48,124 bases of DNA, taken from the NCBI RefSeq assembly GCF_002154695.1, contig NZ_MTAV01000013.1, positions 1 to 48,124 of the forward strand, given 5' to 3'. Both the position numbers and the translations under genes were made by a program. Origin of the DNA: Nostoc sp. T09 (GTDB taxonomy: Bacteria; Cyanobacteriota; Cyanobacteriia; Cyanobacteriales; Nostocaceae). Of this stretch, positions 9,635-18,508 are shown piece by piece; position 1 is the first letter of the stretch; the number at the start of each line of letters is the position of its first letter. The notes under the pieces are model-generated. The model made no database searches. It was not told where the DNA came from and saw nothing but the letters and a program-made list of their open reading frames with translations.

Positions 9635-10048
9635 CTAACGATTTTTTAAAGAAAATGAATGTTGTTTCAGCACATCCAACCGCGAACATTTCCAATAATC
9701 AATATGGGAAATAATTAAACCTTCAGAGTTAAGACGTAATTCACTCCAACCAGGAATAGAAATCCGCGGTTTCCAAGGTAGGGGGCTATTCCAGCTTAGT
9801 GTCCACTCGGTTTTAATTGTATCTCCTAAAGATTGAATATCATGTAAATCCATTTGCGGATTTAAAAAGAAAGTCTTGATGAAATTAATCATCAACTTGT
9901 AGAGTTCAACACCACGAAATTTGAAAACAGCGTCTTGAAAATAAACGTCCGGGGCGTAAATGCTATAAGTTTGATTAACTGGAAATCTTTGATAGTCTTC
10001 TTTGAGAATTTGAATTATGTCCATATCACCCGAAATATTTGCCATCAT
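9635..10048 (-). CDS. DUF2358 family protein, 137 aa
   Basis: This small protein matches the DUF2358 family, found in cyanobacteria and plastids and built like a SnoaL/NTF2 cone. The conserved opening, a helix with EDYxRFPxNQTYSIYA followed by DVYFQDAVFKFRG, is clear at residues 17-45. The rest alternates strands (LHDIQSL, IKTEWTLSWNSPLPWKPRISIPGWSEL is the central sheet). The biochemical role is not known to me. It lies 22 bases downstream of the YbjN-like gene on the same strand and is probably cotranscribed. Two Met codons open the frame, and MDII (residue 9) is a possible shorter start. Confidence 0.82.
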   Translation of the reverse strand: MMANISGDMDIIQILKEDYQRFPVNQTYSIYAPDVYFQDAVFKFRGVELYKLMINFIKTFFLNPQMDLHDIQSLGDTIKTEWTLSWNSPLPWKPRISIPGWSELRLNSEGLIISHIDYWKCSRLDVLKQHSFSLKNR

Positions 10049-10070
10049 TCAATAAAAGATTATTAATTGT

Positions 10071-10640
10071 TTACGCTTCTATCTCATTCCACAAGCGTTC
10101 TAATTGATGTCGCCACAAAGCTAATACTTGTTCACGCGCCTCAGGAGTTTGCTCAATTTCTCCCAATAATCCTTCTGTATAAAAGCGCTCCAGATTTTGC
10201 ATTGTGAACTGAAGAGATTGTCCTTGCCGTTTTGCTGCTTGGATAATTTGCCGAATCCGGTTTTCAATCAATCGATTGAAAACATCATTTAAACCAGCAT
10301 CATGTAAAGATATTAAACGAGCGATCGCATTAGACAAATCAGCACTCACCAAAGTGCCACTGTTATGCTGAAAAACTCCCCAAATCACTCCTTGATACAA
10401 AGCGTAGCGTACTTCCTGAGTTTCATCAAAGTTTGCTTCTAGGAACTGTTCTAAAAATGGTTGTGCTGCTTCTATTGGCACAATGGGCAGTAAAACCCGC
10501 AACCAAGTATGATCTTCGGCAAGCAGCACTAACAAGCGAAAACTCGATGTTTCCACTTGCCACGATCCAGGAGCGATCGCACCAACATCTCCTGTACCAA
10601 ATAATTCTGTTAGCGTACCAGCGATTTCTTCAGGTGTCAT
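10071..10640 (-). CDS. YbjN / type III chaperone-like fold protein, 189 aa
   Basis: The N-terminal ~125 residues show the alternating strand/helix pattern of the YbjN/secretion-chaperone-like fold (SWQVETSSFRLLVLLAEDHTWLRVLLPI, then an acidic helix FLEQFLEANFDE). A helical, charged C-terminal part follows (about 130-189). It has no signal peptide or membrane segment. The family is widespread in cyanobacteria, and its function is not established as far as I know. It is the first gene of a likely two-gene unit with the DUF2358 gene. The ATG start is the only reasonable one. Assignment to the fold is by pattern, so only moderately sure; that it is a gene is very likely. Confidence 0.75.
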   Translation of the reverse strand: MTPEEIAGTLTELFGTGDVGAIAPGSWQVETSSFRLLVLLAEDHTWLRVLLPIVPIEAAQPFLEQFLEANFDETQEVRYALYQGVIWGVFQHNSGTLVSADLSNAIARLISLHDAGLNDVFNRLIENRIRQIIQAAKRQGQSLQFTMQNLERFYTEGLLGEIEQTPEAREQVLALWRHQLERLWNEIEA

Positions 10641-10683
10641 AGGTTATTTTTAGCTATAACCTCTAGGGTAGCGCTTTCAGGTA

Positions 10684-10918
10684 TTAAGGCTGCTGTAGTA
10701 CTGGCTGAAATACTTCTAACGGTATATCTAACAATGGGGGATGCCTAGCGCGCTCCGCGTGTTTACGCTGCCAAACTCAACTTATACTCTGCCATAGGCG
10801 GTATTGCTTCTAACTTGCCTTTTTGTTTACTTCTTCTAAAGCTTTCTGGCGGTAATTTGTCAACGATAGTTGTTTCACTTAAGTTGATTGGATCGCGTTT
10901 GGTAGCTGCGTCATTTAG
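10684..10918 (-). pseudogene. Probable gene remnant split by a palindromic repeat
   Basis: On the minus strand the 51 codons from 10918 to 10766 are open and read like real protein (…TTIVDKLPPESFRRSKQK… then LEAIPPMAEYKLSLAA) before a stop at 10765-10763 inside the GC-rich repeat. Beyond the repeat, in another frame, a second piece ending at 10684 reads PPLLDIPLEVFQPVLQQP. A TAG directly precedes the first piece and it has no start codon. I infer the 3' end of an old gene interrupted by a repeat insertion. The family is not recognised, and chance open frames cannot be excluded. Confidence 0.3.
10742..10772. repeat. GC-rich palindromic repeat
   Basis: The block GCCTAGCGCGCTCCGCG with adjoining GTTTACGCTGCC contrasts sharply with the AT-rich flanks and contains overlapping short palindromes (AGCGCGCT, CGCG). 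It resembles dispersed Nostoc-type repeats that contain CGCTCCGCG. It appears to sit inside an older reading frame. Confidence 0.5.
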
Positions 10919-10962
10919 CTATTTATATAAATCTCAGGAATCTTTAGTAAACTATTATATTT

Positions 10963-11901
10963 TTAACTCGGTTTAGTTGATTTTTTATATATCAAAAATA
11001 CCGAACCAATTGGCCCAGCATTTTCTACATATATTTTATTGTTGTAATATAATCCTGGCGACATCCCACCATCAAACAAAATTCCTTCTTGAATATTGCC
11101 TAAACAATTATTACGAGCGATGCCTTCTAAAACATCATCAAATTTATCTGGCAGTAGTTCTTGATTAATTTGAGAAAATTCAATATTTGAATTAGCTTTA
11201 GCATCATTGGCTAACAAAATCACATAACCTTTAGCAGTGATAGCTGCTAGAGAACGATTAGTTGCTTGTTTACAAGCAAATTCTCCCAGATCTACACAAA
11301 TATCTTTAAATTTACCACCACGATAAAATCGACCATTACCTCCTACCAGGTTGTAATTCAGAATTTCATCTTTTCTTCTACCAGCTTGGATAGTGGCTTT
11401 TCTAACTTTGGATTTACCTCCTGAGATCCCAAAAGAAGAACGCTGATTTTTAAAGGCTCCTGAATACTCAAACCCGCGAGAAATATTCAAGCCTTGTGGT
11501 TTGTTATCAGTGCCTATATAGTCGGCATTAATTGCTGCTATTGGTGTTTGTCCGTTTAATTTAGAATTTTCATCAGTGATAATTTCTCGAAATTGTTTTG
11601 GTACATATTCTTTACGCAATTTACCCTGATTATCTTTGGCATAAAGTTTATGAGTAAGTCCCACATTTACTTTGAAATCTAATTGTTCTGACTGAGGATT
11701 AAAAATAACCACATGATTAATGCCTCTGTCATATCTTTTTCCTTGATTGTTGGCTTTAAAAAACTCAATACTAAAGTTAGCATTTTTGCCAATACAAGTA
11801 GTTTTCGATGGCTCTTGGGCTGCATTAGATTCAATATTTTTACAGCCTGATAATAACTTGATCGCGATTATGAAGATAGATAACAAGAATAATCTAGACA
11901 T
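10963..11901 (-). CDS. Phosphodiester glycosidase family (NAGPA-like) lipoprotein
   Basis: A 312-aa protein with a lipoprotein signal: a hydrophobic stretch (residues 3-17) and lipobox LLSGC with C20, then KNIES. The mature part matches the NAGPA/DUF2233 phosphodiester-glycosidase family. It has RGINHVVIFNPQ near residue 60, the central AAINADYIGTDNKPQGLNIS, and a C-terminal LFDGGMSPGLYYN, the conserved GG-rich turn of this fold. Relatives remove sugar phosphodiesters or act on exopolysaccharide or cell-wall material. The exact substrate is unknown, and the protein should be anchored facing the periplasm. It is monocistronic on the minus strand, 104 bases downstream of the DUF4912 gene and separated from it by a terminator. 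Confidence 0.85.
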   Translation of the reverse strand: MSRLFLLSIFIIAIKLLSGCKNIESNAAQEPSKTTCIGKNANFSIEFFKANNQGKRYDRGINHVVIFNPQSEQLDFKVNVGLTHKLYAKDNQGKLRKEYVPKQFREIITDENSKLNGQTPIAAINADYIGTDNKPQGLNISRGFEYSGAFKNQRSSFGISGGKSKVRKATIQAGRRKDEILNYNLVGGNGRFYRGGKFKDICVDLGEFACKQATNRSLAAITAKGYVILLANDAKANSNIEFSQINQELLPDKFDDVLEGIARNNCLGNIQEGILFDGGMSPGLYYNNKIYVENAGPIGSVFLIYKKSTKPS

Positions 11902-11931
11902 CTTGAGATAAATTAAATAATTTTAAAATGC

Positions 11932-11968
11932 AAAAACCCGCTACAGGATTACTATAGCGGGTAAAAAA
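11932..11968 (-). terminator. Rho-independent terminator of the DUF4912 gene
   Basis: ACCCGCTA (11936-11943) pairs with TAGCGGGT (11955-11962), 8 bp with an 11-base loop. On the minus strand the stem is followed by TTTTTG (complement of 11931-11936), and A runs lie on both sides. It lies about 40 bases after the stop of the DUF4912 gene. Confidence 0.75.
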
Positions 11969-12005
11969 TTTATTATTCAATCTGGAGTTAATTGAGAATT
12001 CCCAA

Positions 12006-13256
12006 TTAAGACAGCCACTCTAAAACAGCTTCGTCTTTGGTATTGGTATTTCGGGATGGTGTCTCACGATTAAATTTCATGTGAATCGAGCGAGTTTGTT
12101 CGCCATCAGCAGCTACAGCCAAGATTGGATAGTCAATTAAACCATCTTGGAAGGACATCTGGAAGCGGAATGTACCATCTGGATTCAGCTTGATCGGGCG
12201 ACCACCAATAGTCACGGTAGCATCTGGTTCGGTTGCACCGTAGACAATCAACTCAGCATCAGCAATTAACCAGAACTTGCGTGGACGTACTGGTACAGCA
12301 GAAGCCGAGAAGCCAACGCCTGACATACCTACACCAGACATGGTTAAACCAGATGTGGTAGGAACTGCCCACATACCGACGCCTGATGGGAAAATGTAGG
12401 AGCTGATAGCTTGTTCTGGGGTTACAGAGCCAGGTACTTGCTGCATAGAACCGAACAGAGAACCTGCAACTCTTTGTGCTTCAGCAGATTCAGCCATACC
12501 AAAGATTTGGTCATAAATGGGGTTGCCATTGCTGTTGGCGTAGGCTGTGGATGCTATCTTCTTGGCAGGAGGAACCAATTCGTAGACAGTCTTACCACGC
12601 AAATCTTCTTCAAAGTTGACCGTGACGAAGACATCTTCAATCCAGTCAGAAGGATAGACAGGAGGAATGTGGACTCGCGCAGAACGAGCAAGAATTAACC
12701 AACGTCCATCAACAGAACGATAGCCAATATCGATTACATAGTCGCGATCGCTCACTGGAACTGGTAGATACCATTCTCTAGCCAATTCATCAGCAGGGTA
12801 TTCTTGCAGGTTGTGAGGACTTTGGTACTCAAGATTGATGTCGGTAACATCATAAATCCGCAGGGCTAGCTGTTGTCCTCCTTGCCGACGAAGTTCTTCT
12901 TTATGTTCGTTTGAAACATCCCAATAGGTATAAGCCCACTGAGGATCTCGCGGTAAGAGTACAATACGGCTGTCACCGTAACCAGCAGGTAAATCTCCTA
13001 GTTCTTCATCAACATCAGTTAAAGAAGCACCATTACGATCTACTTGACCTAACTCGAATTTTGCTGCTTCCACGGTTTCCTGTGCCTCCAGTGAACGAGA
13101 TGGACTAAGCGAGAATTTGCTGCGCTGAACGTCTTGAATCGATGCCAGTAATTGTGATTTACGCATTCGGCTATAGCGAGAAATGCCATATTCACTCGCA
13201 ACCTTGCGTAGTTGCCGCAATGTCATCTCCTCTAGCGGCGGGCGTTCTTTTGCCAT
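12006..13256 (-). CDS. DUF4912 protein with N-terminal Rho_N/SAP-like domain
   Basis: This 416-aa protein starts with a Rho-termination-factor N-domain-like helix-extended-helix (LEEMTLRQLRKVASEYGI, residues 8-45), a fold that often binds nucleic acid. A DUF4912 domain follows (about 95-215: RIVLLPRDPQWAYTYWDVS, LALRIYDVTDIN, YVIDIGYRSVDGRWLILARS). The middle (about 255-320) is Gly/Ser/Met-rich and low complexity (MSGVGMSGVGFSAS). The last ~90 residues form a beta-rich module (FWLIADAELIVYGATEPDA). Cyanobacterial members are uncharacterised as far as I know. The start fits: ATG at 13256 is preceded on its strand by a purine-rich GGAGG (complement of 13266-13270). It has a terminator downstream. 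Confidence 0.85.
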   Translation of the reverse strand: MAKERPPLEEMTLRQLRKVASEYGISRYSRMRKSQLLASIQDVQRSKFSLSPSRSLEAQETVEAAKFELGQVDRNGASLTDVDEELGDLPAGYGDSRIVLLPRDPQWAYTYWDVSNEHKEELRRQGGQQLALRIYDVTDINLEYQSPHNLQEYPADELAREWYLPVPVSDRDYVIDIGYRSVDGRWLILARSARVHIPPVYPSDWIEDVFVTVNFEEDLRGKTVYELVPPAKKIASTAYANSNGNPIYDQIFGMAESAEAQRVAGSLFGSMQQVPGSVTPEQAISSYIFPSGVGMWAVPTTSGLTMSGVGMSGVGFSASAVPVRPRKFWLIADAELIVYGATEPDATVTIGGRPIKLNPDGTFRFQMSFQDGLIDYPILAVAADGEQTRSIHMKFNRETPSRNTNTKDEAVLEWLS

Positions 13257-13837
13257 TAATTTGGCCTCCAGTAGTTTGAAAGGTAAATGATTTCCCCTGG
13301 TTACAGAATGGTATTTAACATCTCATCCACTCCAGATGAATTTCTTATTCCTGACTCCTGGCCTTGCCCAGAGTTTAACTTTCTTAAACTGTTATTAAAT
13401 TGAGAGTCACTCCCTTTCAATTCCTTGTCATGCCAAAATCAGCATTTGTTTGGGATCAGAGGAGTCTTTGTTTAATAAATATTAAGCCGTAACTCTTTGC
13501 TGGGATCAAGGGGTATCAAGACGCTTTTTCGGCTTTTGTACGAATCTATCAGCACTTTGGGGATCGTATTGTTATGATCCCATAACATTATTTCCTTTGG
13601 ATGGAATTACAGCAGCAGGTAATGTCAAAATTCCCTGACAATAGGCTGAAAATAAGCCAAAGACTGCAATTTACAGAGGAAGAACGCCAATAAAACTTAT
13701 GGGTGATACTGTGAAGTACCACCCAATGAAAGAGTTATGAGCTTTGAAGTCGAGTGAAAAGAGTAGGACACTCAGATAAAATCTGTATTTCCTAAATATA
13801 GTGGCTAGCAGAAAATTTCCTTAGGTATGAAATATAG
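13257..13837. other. Intergenic region with a perfect hairpin
   Basis: This is 581 bases between two minus-strand genes. The clearest element is TGTTATG (13570-13576) / CATAACA (13581-13587), a 7-bp stem with a 4-base loop ATCC. It has no adjoining T run and could be an operator or part of a leader of the DUF4912 gene. No gene is recognised. Confidence 0.4.
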
Positions 13838-16165
13838 CTAAAAGTTCATGCTGAGCTTATTGACCACTGACATACTCTGGATATGCCACACACCATCTTG
13901 CAGAATCAAATTATACCGAACTCGCAAACTTTCGTCAGAAGACTTTTTAATTTGGTCATTTTGATAGAACTGCGTTACTTCTTTTACCGTAGCTTCCACG
14001 GATGCACGATTTGAGTCTAAATCAGTTTTTTCTACAGATTCTACCTTTAGGTGATGCTCATACTTCCGATAACGGTTTTCCGCTTTATCTTGCTGGGCAA
14101 TTAACCGCCATTGAGATAAAGATGAACCAGTTAAAATTTGTTGCAAACTATCAATATCATGATTCGATCCTAAAGCAGCAGCTTTGGTAGATAACCAACT
14201 CCGAATGATTTCCTCTGCTGTTGCAGTAGTTAAAGCTTCATTTGGCGACTGTGGTTTGCTGTTTTGATCGGGAATCGGTATTGGTGGTTGATTAATTTCT
14301 ACTGACAACTGTTCGCCTTGTAAACGTGGTGGCGGCGAAAAAAGACTTCTGACGAATCCAAAGGTTGTGGAGACTATCAACCAAAACACTACTATGACAA
14401 CTAAAGAAACAAACACAGTCCACACTAGACGCGTTTTTCCTTCTAAAGAATTGGCAAAAGTACGCCGTCTTTGAGGCGAACGATGTCGATTATCTAATGC
14501 ACGTTCTCGGCTAGGAGATTGACTAGGCTTTCGCCTCCGCCGCTGTTGTGTTTGAGCAGGTGCAGAAACCCTGGCTGAACCATTCATGCTGTGGTGAGGT
14601 TCTCTAGCTATGCGTTCAGCAGCAGGAAACTGTGTTATCGGCGTTTCTGGTGGTTTACCTCCAGTAGAAGCTTTGTTCCATCTGGATGGCGAGAAGTTTG
14701 AATTTTCTGGTCTTTCTCTAGGTGAAGTTTCAGGTAAGCCTGGGTCAGGTGTTCTGTTGTGATGGAATTGTCGAGAAACACCAGTAGAATTATTGCGTTG
14801 GTAGGTATTGTTTGTTTGTGGAGGAGATAAAGGCTGGCGGTTAATTACAGACCATTCATTAGTAGGTTCTGCATCCGTTGGTAAGACTTCTAAATAGGTT
14901 TGTACCTGTGGTTCTGCAAAGTAACTTTTTAGAGAAGCTTGCTGCTTTGTCAAATCTCGAAAGTGGGGAAACACTTCATGTTGTAGCCACTGTTCGCCAT
15001 AGAGACACAGTCCTGGTAATAGGTCTGGAGAATCTTGCGATTTTTCTCGAATAAAAGCTAGCGCTTCATATTCTTGACTAAGTTCCAAAACACGAGTAGC
15101 TTCTTCGGTTTGCCCTAATAAAAGCGCACATAGCGATTGTTCCAAATGTACATCTTGGCGCTTGCCCAAACGCATAAGCATTTGCTTGGCCTGACGTATC
15201 AAAGCTGGTTGACGCTGAACAAATCCCCTTGCTATCAAGGCATAGACTGCTAAGTAAGTAGCGACAGCGGAAGGACGCTTGCTTTCTGCTTCAAATAACT
15301 TGTGCTGTTCTGCGACTGTTAAGTGGTAGCGCAACTGCTGGATAAATCGCAAGAAGTCATCTATGTTGAGACCAGATTCATCATTGCCAGTGCCATCAAT
15401 TCCACCACGAGCGTCTAAGATATTCTGCAATAATTCCAAGCCTTGGTGACGTTCCGCAGTTTTGGCTTCTGGTAAGGCTAGTAATTCCAGAATCCGATAT
15501 GGTCGCAATTTATAAAGATCTGCCTGAATTTCAGCCTGCACACTAGGAAATAACCCTTCGCGAGATAATACTTCTTGACCAGTTTCTAAGGAATTAGCAG
15601 CATTTTCGTAATGACCTTGTTGCCATTGCTCTCGACCCAGTTCTAGGCAAGCCAAAGCAATAGTCAGAACAACATCTGGGCGGTCTTCTAGGGCTTCTTC
15701 GCTTCCTAGATCAGTGCCTGTTGTAGCATTTGCTGCATTGTTTTTATGCACTAAGTGGGGTCGACCTAATTTCAGCACGATTTCATACTCGCCTAGGTCT
15801 TGCAGAATCAGTAATGCACCAACTAACTCCTCTTGGGAAATTTCAATGCTTAGACTCTGTGTGTCAATCGCGCCATTGCCATTATTGTTTCCTGGGCGAT
15901 TTTCAACTGTTACGGTCGCAGAGGCAGTACCATCAGGGTCATAAGCATGGGCAAGATACAGCTGATCGTAACTGCTACGTTCTTTCGGATCTGATAAAAC
16001 CACGTAAGCTTCTTCTATAAGTTGTTTGCGCGAAGAAATTGCTGCTTGAGAATACTCACGTCGCGGCAATTGTACAATGCGATCGCTGTATGCCTGCCGC
16101 AATTGCTCCTGACTTGCCGCTAACGGTAGTCCTAAAATTCGGTAGTAATCTAGCGGAATTCGCAC
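13838..16165 (-). CDS. ftn2: Cell division protein Ftn2 / ZipN (ARC6 homolog)
   Basis: At 775 aa this matches the cyanobacterial Ftn2/ZipN family, the ancestor of plastid ARC6. It anchors the FtsZ ring to the inner membrane and recruits other division proteins. Visible parts: a J-domain-like N-terminus (residues 5-70: LDYYRILGLPLAASQEQLRQ … SDPKERSSYDQLYL) that lacks the HPD tripeptide, as expected for this family; a long helical region (about 110-430); a Ser/Pro/Arg-rich linker (about 440-575) ending in basic residues; one membrane segment (about 580-605, VWTVFVSLVVIVVFWLIV); and a C-terminal IMS/ARC6-like domain (about 640-775). With the basic linker on the cytoplasmic side, the C-terminus should lie in the periplasm. 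The gene stands alone, divergent from pdhA across a 1.2-kb gap. Confidence 0.95.
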   Translation of the reverse strand: MRIPLDYYRILGLPLAASQEQLRQAYSDRIVQLPRREYSQAAISSRKQLIEEAYVVLSDPKERSSYDQLYLAHAYDPDGTASATVTVENRPGNNNGNGAIDTQSLSIEISQEELVGALLILQDLGEYEIVLKLGRPHLVHKNNAANATTGTDLGSEEALEDRPDVVLTIALACLELGREQWQQGHYENAANSLETGQEVLSREGLFPSVQAEIQADLYKLRPYRILELLALPEAKTAERHQGLELLQNILDARGGIDGTGNDESGLNIDDFLRFIQQLRYHLTVAEQHKLFEAESKRPSAVATYLAVYALIARGFVQRQPALIRQAKQMLMRLGKRQDVHLEQSLCALLLGQTEEATRVLELSQEYEALAFIREKSQDSPDLLPGLCLYGEQWLQHEVFPHFRDLTKQQASLKSYFAEPQVQTYLEVLPTDAEPTNEWSVINRQPLSPPQTNNTYQRNNSTGVSRQFHHNRTPDPGLPETSPRERPENSNFSPSRWNKASTGGKPPETPITQFPAAERIAREPHHSMNGSARVSAPAQTQQRRRRKPSQSPSRERALDNRHRSPQRRRTFANSLEGKTRLVWTVFVSLVVIVVFWLIVSTTFGFVRSLFSPPPRLQGEQLSVEINQPPIPIPDQNSKPQSPNEALTTATAEEIIRSWLSTKAAALGSNHDIDSLQQILTGSSLSQWRLIAQQDKAENRYRKYEHHLKVESVEKTDLDSNRASVEATVKEVTQFYQNDQIKKSSDESLRVRYNLILQDGVWHIQSMSVVNKLSMNF

Positions 16166-17379
16166 AGCCTACTTCCCCTGCACCGTGATCAACATAATTC
16201 ACCTAGAGCATTCCAGGCATGTAAAACCGTGCCATAATAATACCGTGTTGACTTTACACCACAAGTGTATATTGCAACAACTTGTTTTGTATCTTCCCGA
16301 AATTTGAGTCATATTCTAGTACCTATATTTTGCCTTCGCCTAGAAAGGGTCAGCTTTTTGTTTTAATTCTTAGTATTTTGATTTTTTTAACCACTATCAG
16401 CCTTTGAGACCATAAAATCAAATTTCTGGTTTTTTAGGCGATATCAGTTTTGTACTTCTAGAAATATTTGACTCTCCCGTGCAGCTTAGACAACGGGAAG
16501 TTTCGGAAGGCAGGTTAACTTGCTATACCCTACTTACCAATGGGTGGAATACACTCATTGGTAAAGCTTGTCGGCTAGTAGAAAGCCAGCTTCAGCAATT
16601 AAAGCTATGCTAACTACCCTGACTCTCTCTGGTTTACACCATTAAGACGAATTTGACGAATTTTATGTGTTTGATTTATTCACAAGAGTTTGAGTATTGC
16701 TGCCTTAGCGCTGGGGGTACATTTTGGTTGTACCTACCCTAAACACATATAAGAACGTTAACTACTCCGATATATCAACACATGCGTGTTGATTTTACCA
16801 GATACGAGACAGTCACTAAAACAGGACTACTGCATAGTGTACCTTGCCTCACTGGTGACAAGTATCTTATTCCATCTCCACGAGGTTTAATGATTAATTC
16901 TTTTAGGAATTTCTAAATTAATGCCCTATTAATGCACTTGCATCCGGTGGGATAATCACCGCTTGGTAGATTTCCTGTTGATAACTAGAGAAAAAAATCA
17001 TATCATTCTTAGACTTAAATTACAATTATTTACCTGAGCATTTAATTCGACGAGGAAGTTTCGACTTGATTTTTGCCAAATTGTTAATGGATATGCAGAA
17101 AGCAAGCTATCCTGACTGGTAACCTATGAAAGGGTGTGGAGTCACCTCACAGGGCGGGTTTGCCTCAAGGGTAGTATCCTCACAAAACATGGGCGAAAAA
17201 ATTGATAATTAAAAATTAAAAGTTAAAAATTCACCATTCCCTCATGTTTATTTTGGTACATCAGTTTTGAGCGTTGACTCCAGCAAACACTAGCTTGTTA
17301 AATAGCTAATGCTATATGAGAGCAAGTTCTTGAAAATGGTAAATTTCAGTTTAATGCGACAGGGATACTAAACAAAATA
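16166..17379. other. Long intergenic region between divergent ftn2 and pdhA
   Basis: In 1.2 kb I find no convincing protein gene. There are several strong stem-loops between 16475 and 16592, a small hairpin GGTAC/GTACC at 16716-16734, and a longer-range pairing AGATAC (16800-16805) / GTATCT (16862-16867) with GTCAC/GTGAC inside. A simple AT repeat lies near 17203-17230. TTGACT at 17274-17279 could be the -35 box for pdhA, but I see no convincing -10 box. Confidence 0.5.
16475..16592. ncRNA. Candidate structured RNA: three consecutive stem-loops
   Basis: Three stems follow one another: TCCCGT (16475-16480) / ACGGGA (16493-16498); a 13-bp stem 16534-16546 / 16552-16564 with one G-T pair and loop GAATA; and AAGCT (16564-16568) / AGCTT (16588-16592) with inner GGCT/AGCC. 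The strand is undetermined. I compared it by memory with RNase P RNA, tmRNA, 6S and SRP RNA and recognised none. It could be a leader or small RNA, or merely repeat-derived DNA. Confidence 0.25.
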
Positions 17380-18417
17380 ATGGTTCAAGAACGTACATTA
17401 CCCACCTTTAATACCGCTAACGTCCAGATCACTAAAGAAGAAGGCTTGCGGTTGTATGAGGATATGATCCTCGGGCGCTTTTTTGAAGATAAATGCGCGG
17501 AAATGTACTATAGGGGCAAAATGTTTGGTTTTGTCCATTTGTACAACGGTCAAGAAGCCGTTTCTACTGGCGTTATTCAGGGAGCGATGCGACCAGGAGA
17601 AGATTTTGTTTCTAGTACCTACCGCGATCACGTCCATGCTTTAAGTTCGGGAGTACCCGCTAGAGAAGTCATGGCGGAGTTATTTGGCAAAGCTACAGGT
17701 TGCAGTAAAGGCCGCGGTGGTTCCATGCATATGTTTTCCGCGGAACATCGCTTACTAGGTGGCTATGCTTTTGTGGCTGAGGGTATTCCTGTAGCAGCTG
17801 GTGCAGCTTTTCAAAGCAAATACCGCCGCGAGGTATTGGGAGACAAAAATGCTGACCAAGTTACCGCTTGTTTTTTTGGCGATGGCGCTGCCAACAACGG
17901 TCAGTTTTTTGAGACTTTGAACATGGCAGCCTTATGGAAACTGCCAATTATATTTGTGGTAGAAAATAATAAGTGGGCAATTGGTATGGCTCACGATCGC
18001 GCAACTTCCGACCCAGAGATCTACAAGAAGGCCAGTGTGTTTAACATGGCGGGCGTAGAAGTAGACGGAATGGATGTTTTGGCAGTACGTGCAGTCGCCC
18101 AAGAAGCTGTGGCCCGCGCCCGTGCTGGCGAAGGACCAACCGTAATTGAAGCACTTACCTACCGTTTCCGCGGTCACTCCTTAGCAGACCCAGATGAAAT
18201 GCGAAGCAAGGCTGAGAAAGAATTCTGGTTTGCTCGTGACCCAATTAAAAAGTTGGCAGCTTATTTAGTTGAGCACAATTTAGCAGACCAGGAAGAACTG
18301 AAAGCCATCGATCGCAAAATTCAGGGAGTTATCGACGACGCGGTTAAATTCGCTGAAAGCAGCCCTGAACCAGACCCCAGTGAGTTATATCGCTTCGTGT
18401 TTGCAGAAGACGAATAA
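17380..18417 (+). CDS. pdhA: Pyruvate dehydrogenase E1 component, alpha subunit
   Basis: This 345-aa protein is full length for the E1-alpha subunit. With E1-beta it forms the thiamine-diphosphate enzyme that decarboxylates pyruvate and hands the acetyl group to E2. Signatures seen: [38 protein letters not shown], the thiamine-diphosphate/Mg motif beginning [12 protein letters not shown] and ending in [10 protein letters not shown] (about residues 166-201), and [15 protein letters not shown] with the phosphorylation-loop-like RGHS. The subunit genes are usually unlinked in cyanobacteria, and no pdhB is here. The start at ATG 17380 gives the expected N-terminus. A hairpin follows the gene. Confidence 0.97.
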   Translation: MVQERTLPTFNTANVQITKEEGLRLYEDMILGRFFEDKCAEMYYRGKMFGFVHLYNGQEAVSTGVIQGAMRPGEDFVSSTYRDHVHALSSGVPAREVMAELFGKATGCSKGRGGSMHMFSAEHRLLGGYAFVAEGIPVAAGAAFQSKYRREVLGDKNADQVTACFFGDGAANNGQFFETLNMAALWKLPIIFVVENNKWAIGMAHDRATSDPEIYKKASVFNMAGVEVDGMDVLAVRAVAQEAVARARAGEGPTVIEALTYRFRGHSLADPDEMRSKAEKEFWFARDPIKKLAAYLVEHNLADQEELKAIDRKIQGVIDDAVKFAESSPEPDPSELYRFVFAEDE

Positions 18418-18440
18418 ACAGTGCTGAGTACCTAGCTATG

Positions 18441-18472
18441 AGTGCTGAGTAGGAATAAAAATACTCAGCACT
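18441..18472 (+). repeat. Short-repeat hairpin after pdhA (AGTGCTGAGTA)
   Basis: An 11-bp perfect stem AGTGCTGAGTA (18441-18451) / TACTCAGCACT (18462-18472) with a 10-base loop follows the pdhA stop, with another GTGCTGAGTA copy at 18421-18430. The heptamer-like units (TGAGTGC) match short tandemly repeated sequences of heterocystous cyanobacteria. It lacks a T run but could still end or protect the transcript. Confidence 0.6.
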
Positions 18473-18508
18473 GAGTACTCACAACTCTCTTATCTCAGGA
18501 CTAAATTT

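Larger units (their letters stand above)
10641..10962. other. Intergenic region with repeat and gene remnant
   Basis: This 322-base stretch lies between two minus-strand genes. It holds a GC-rich palindromic repeat (about 10742-10772) and, on the minus strand, two short open stretches that look like pieces of one decayed gene (see the pseudogene entry). Confidence 0.5.

Noticed and set aside
16475-16867. Assignment of the stem-loops to RNase P RNA, tmRNA, 6S, SRP RNA or a riboswitch
   Set aside because: None of the conserved core sequences of these RNAs that I know could be found.
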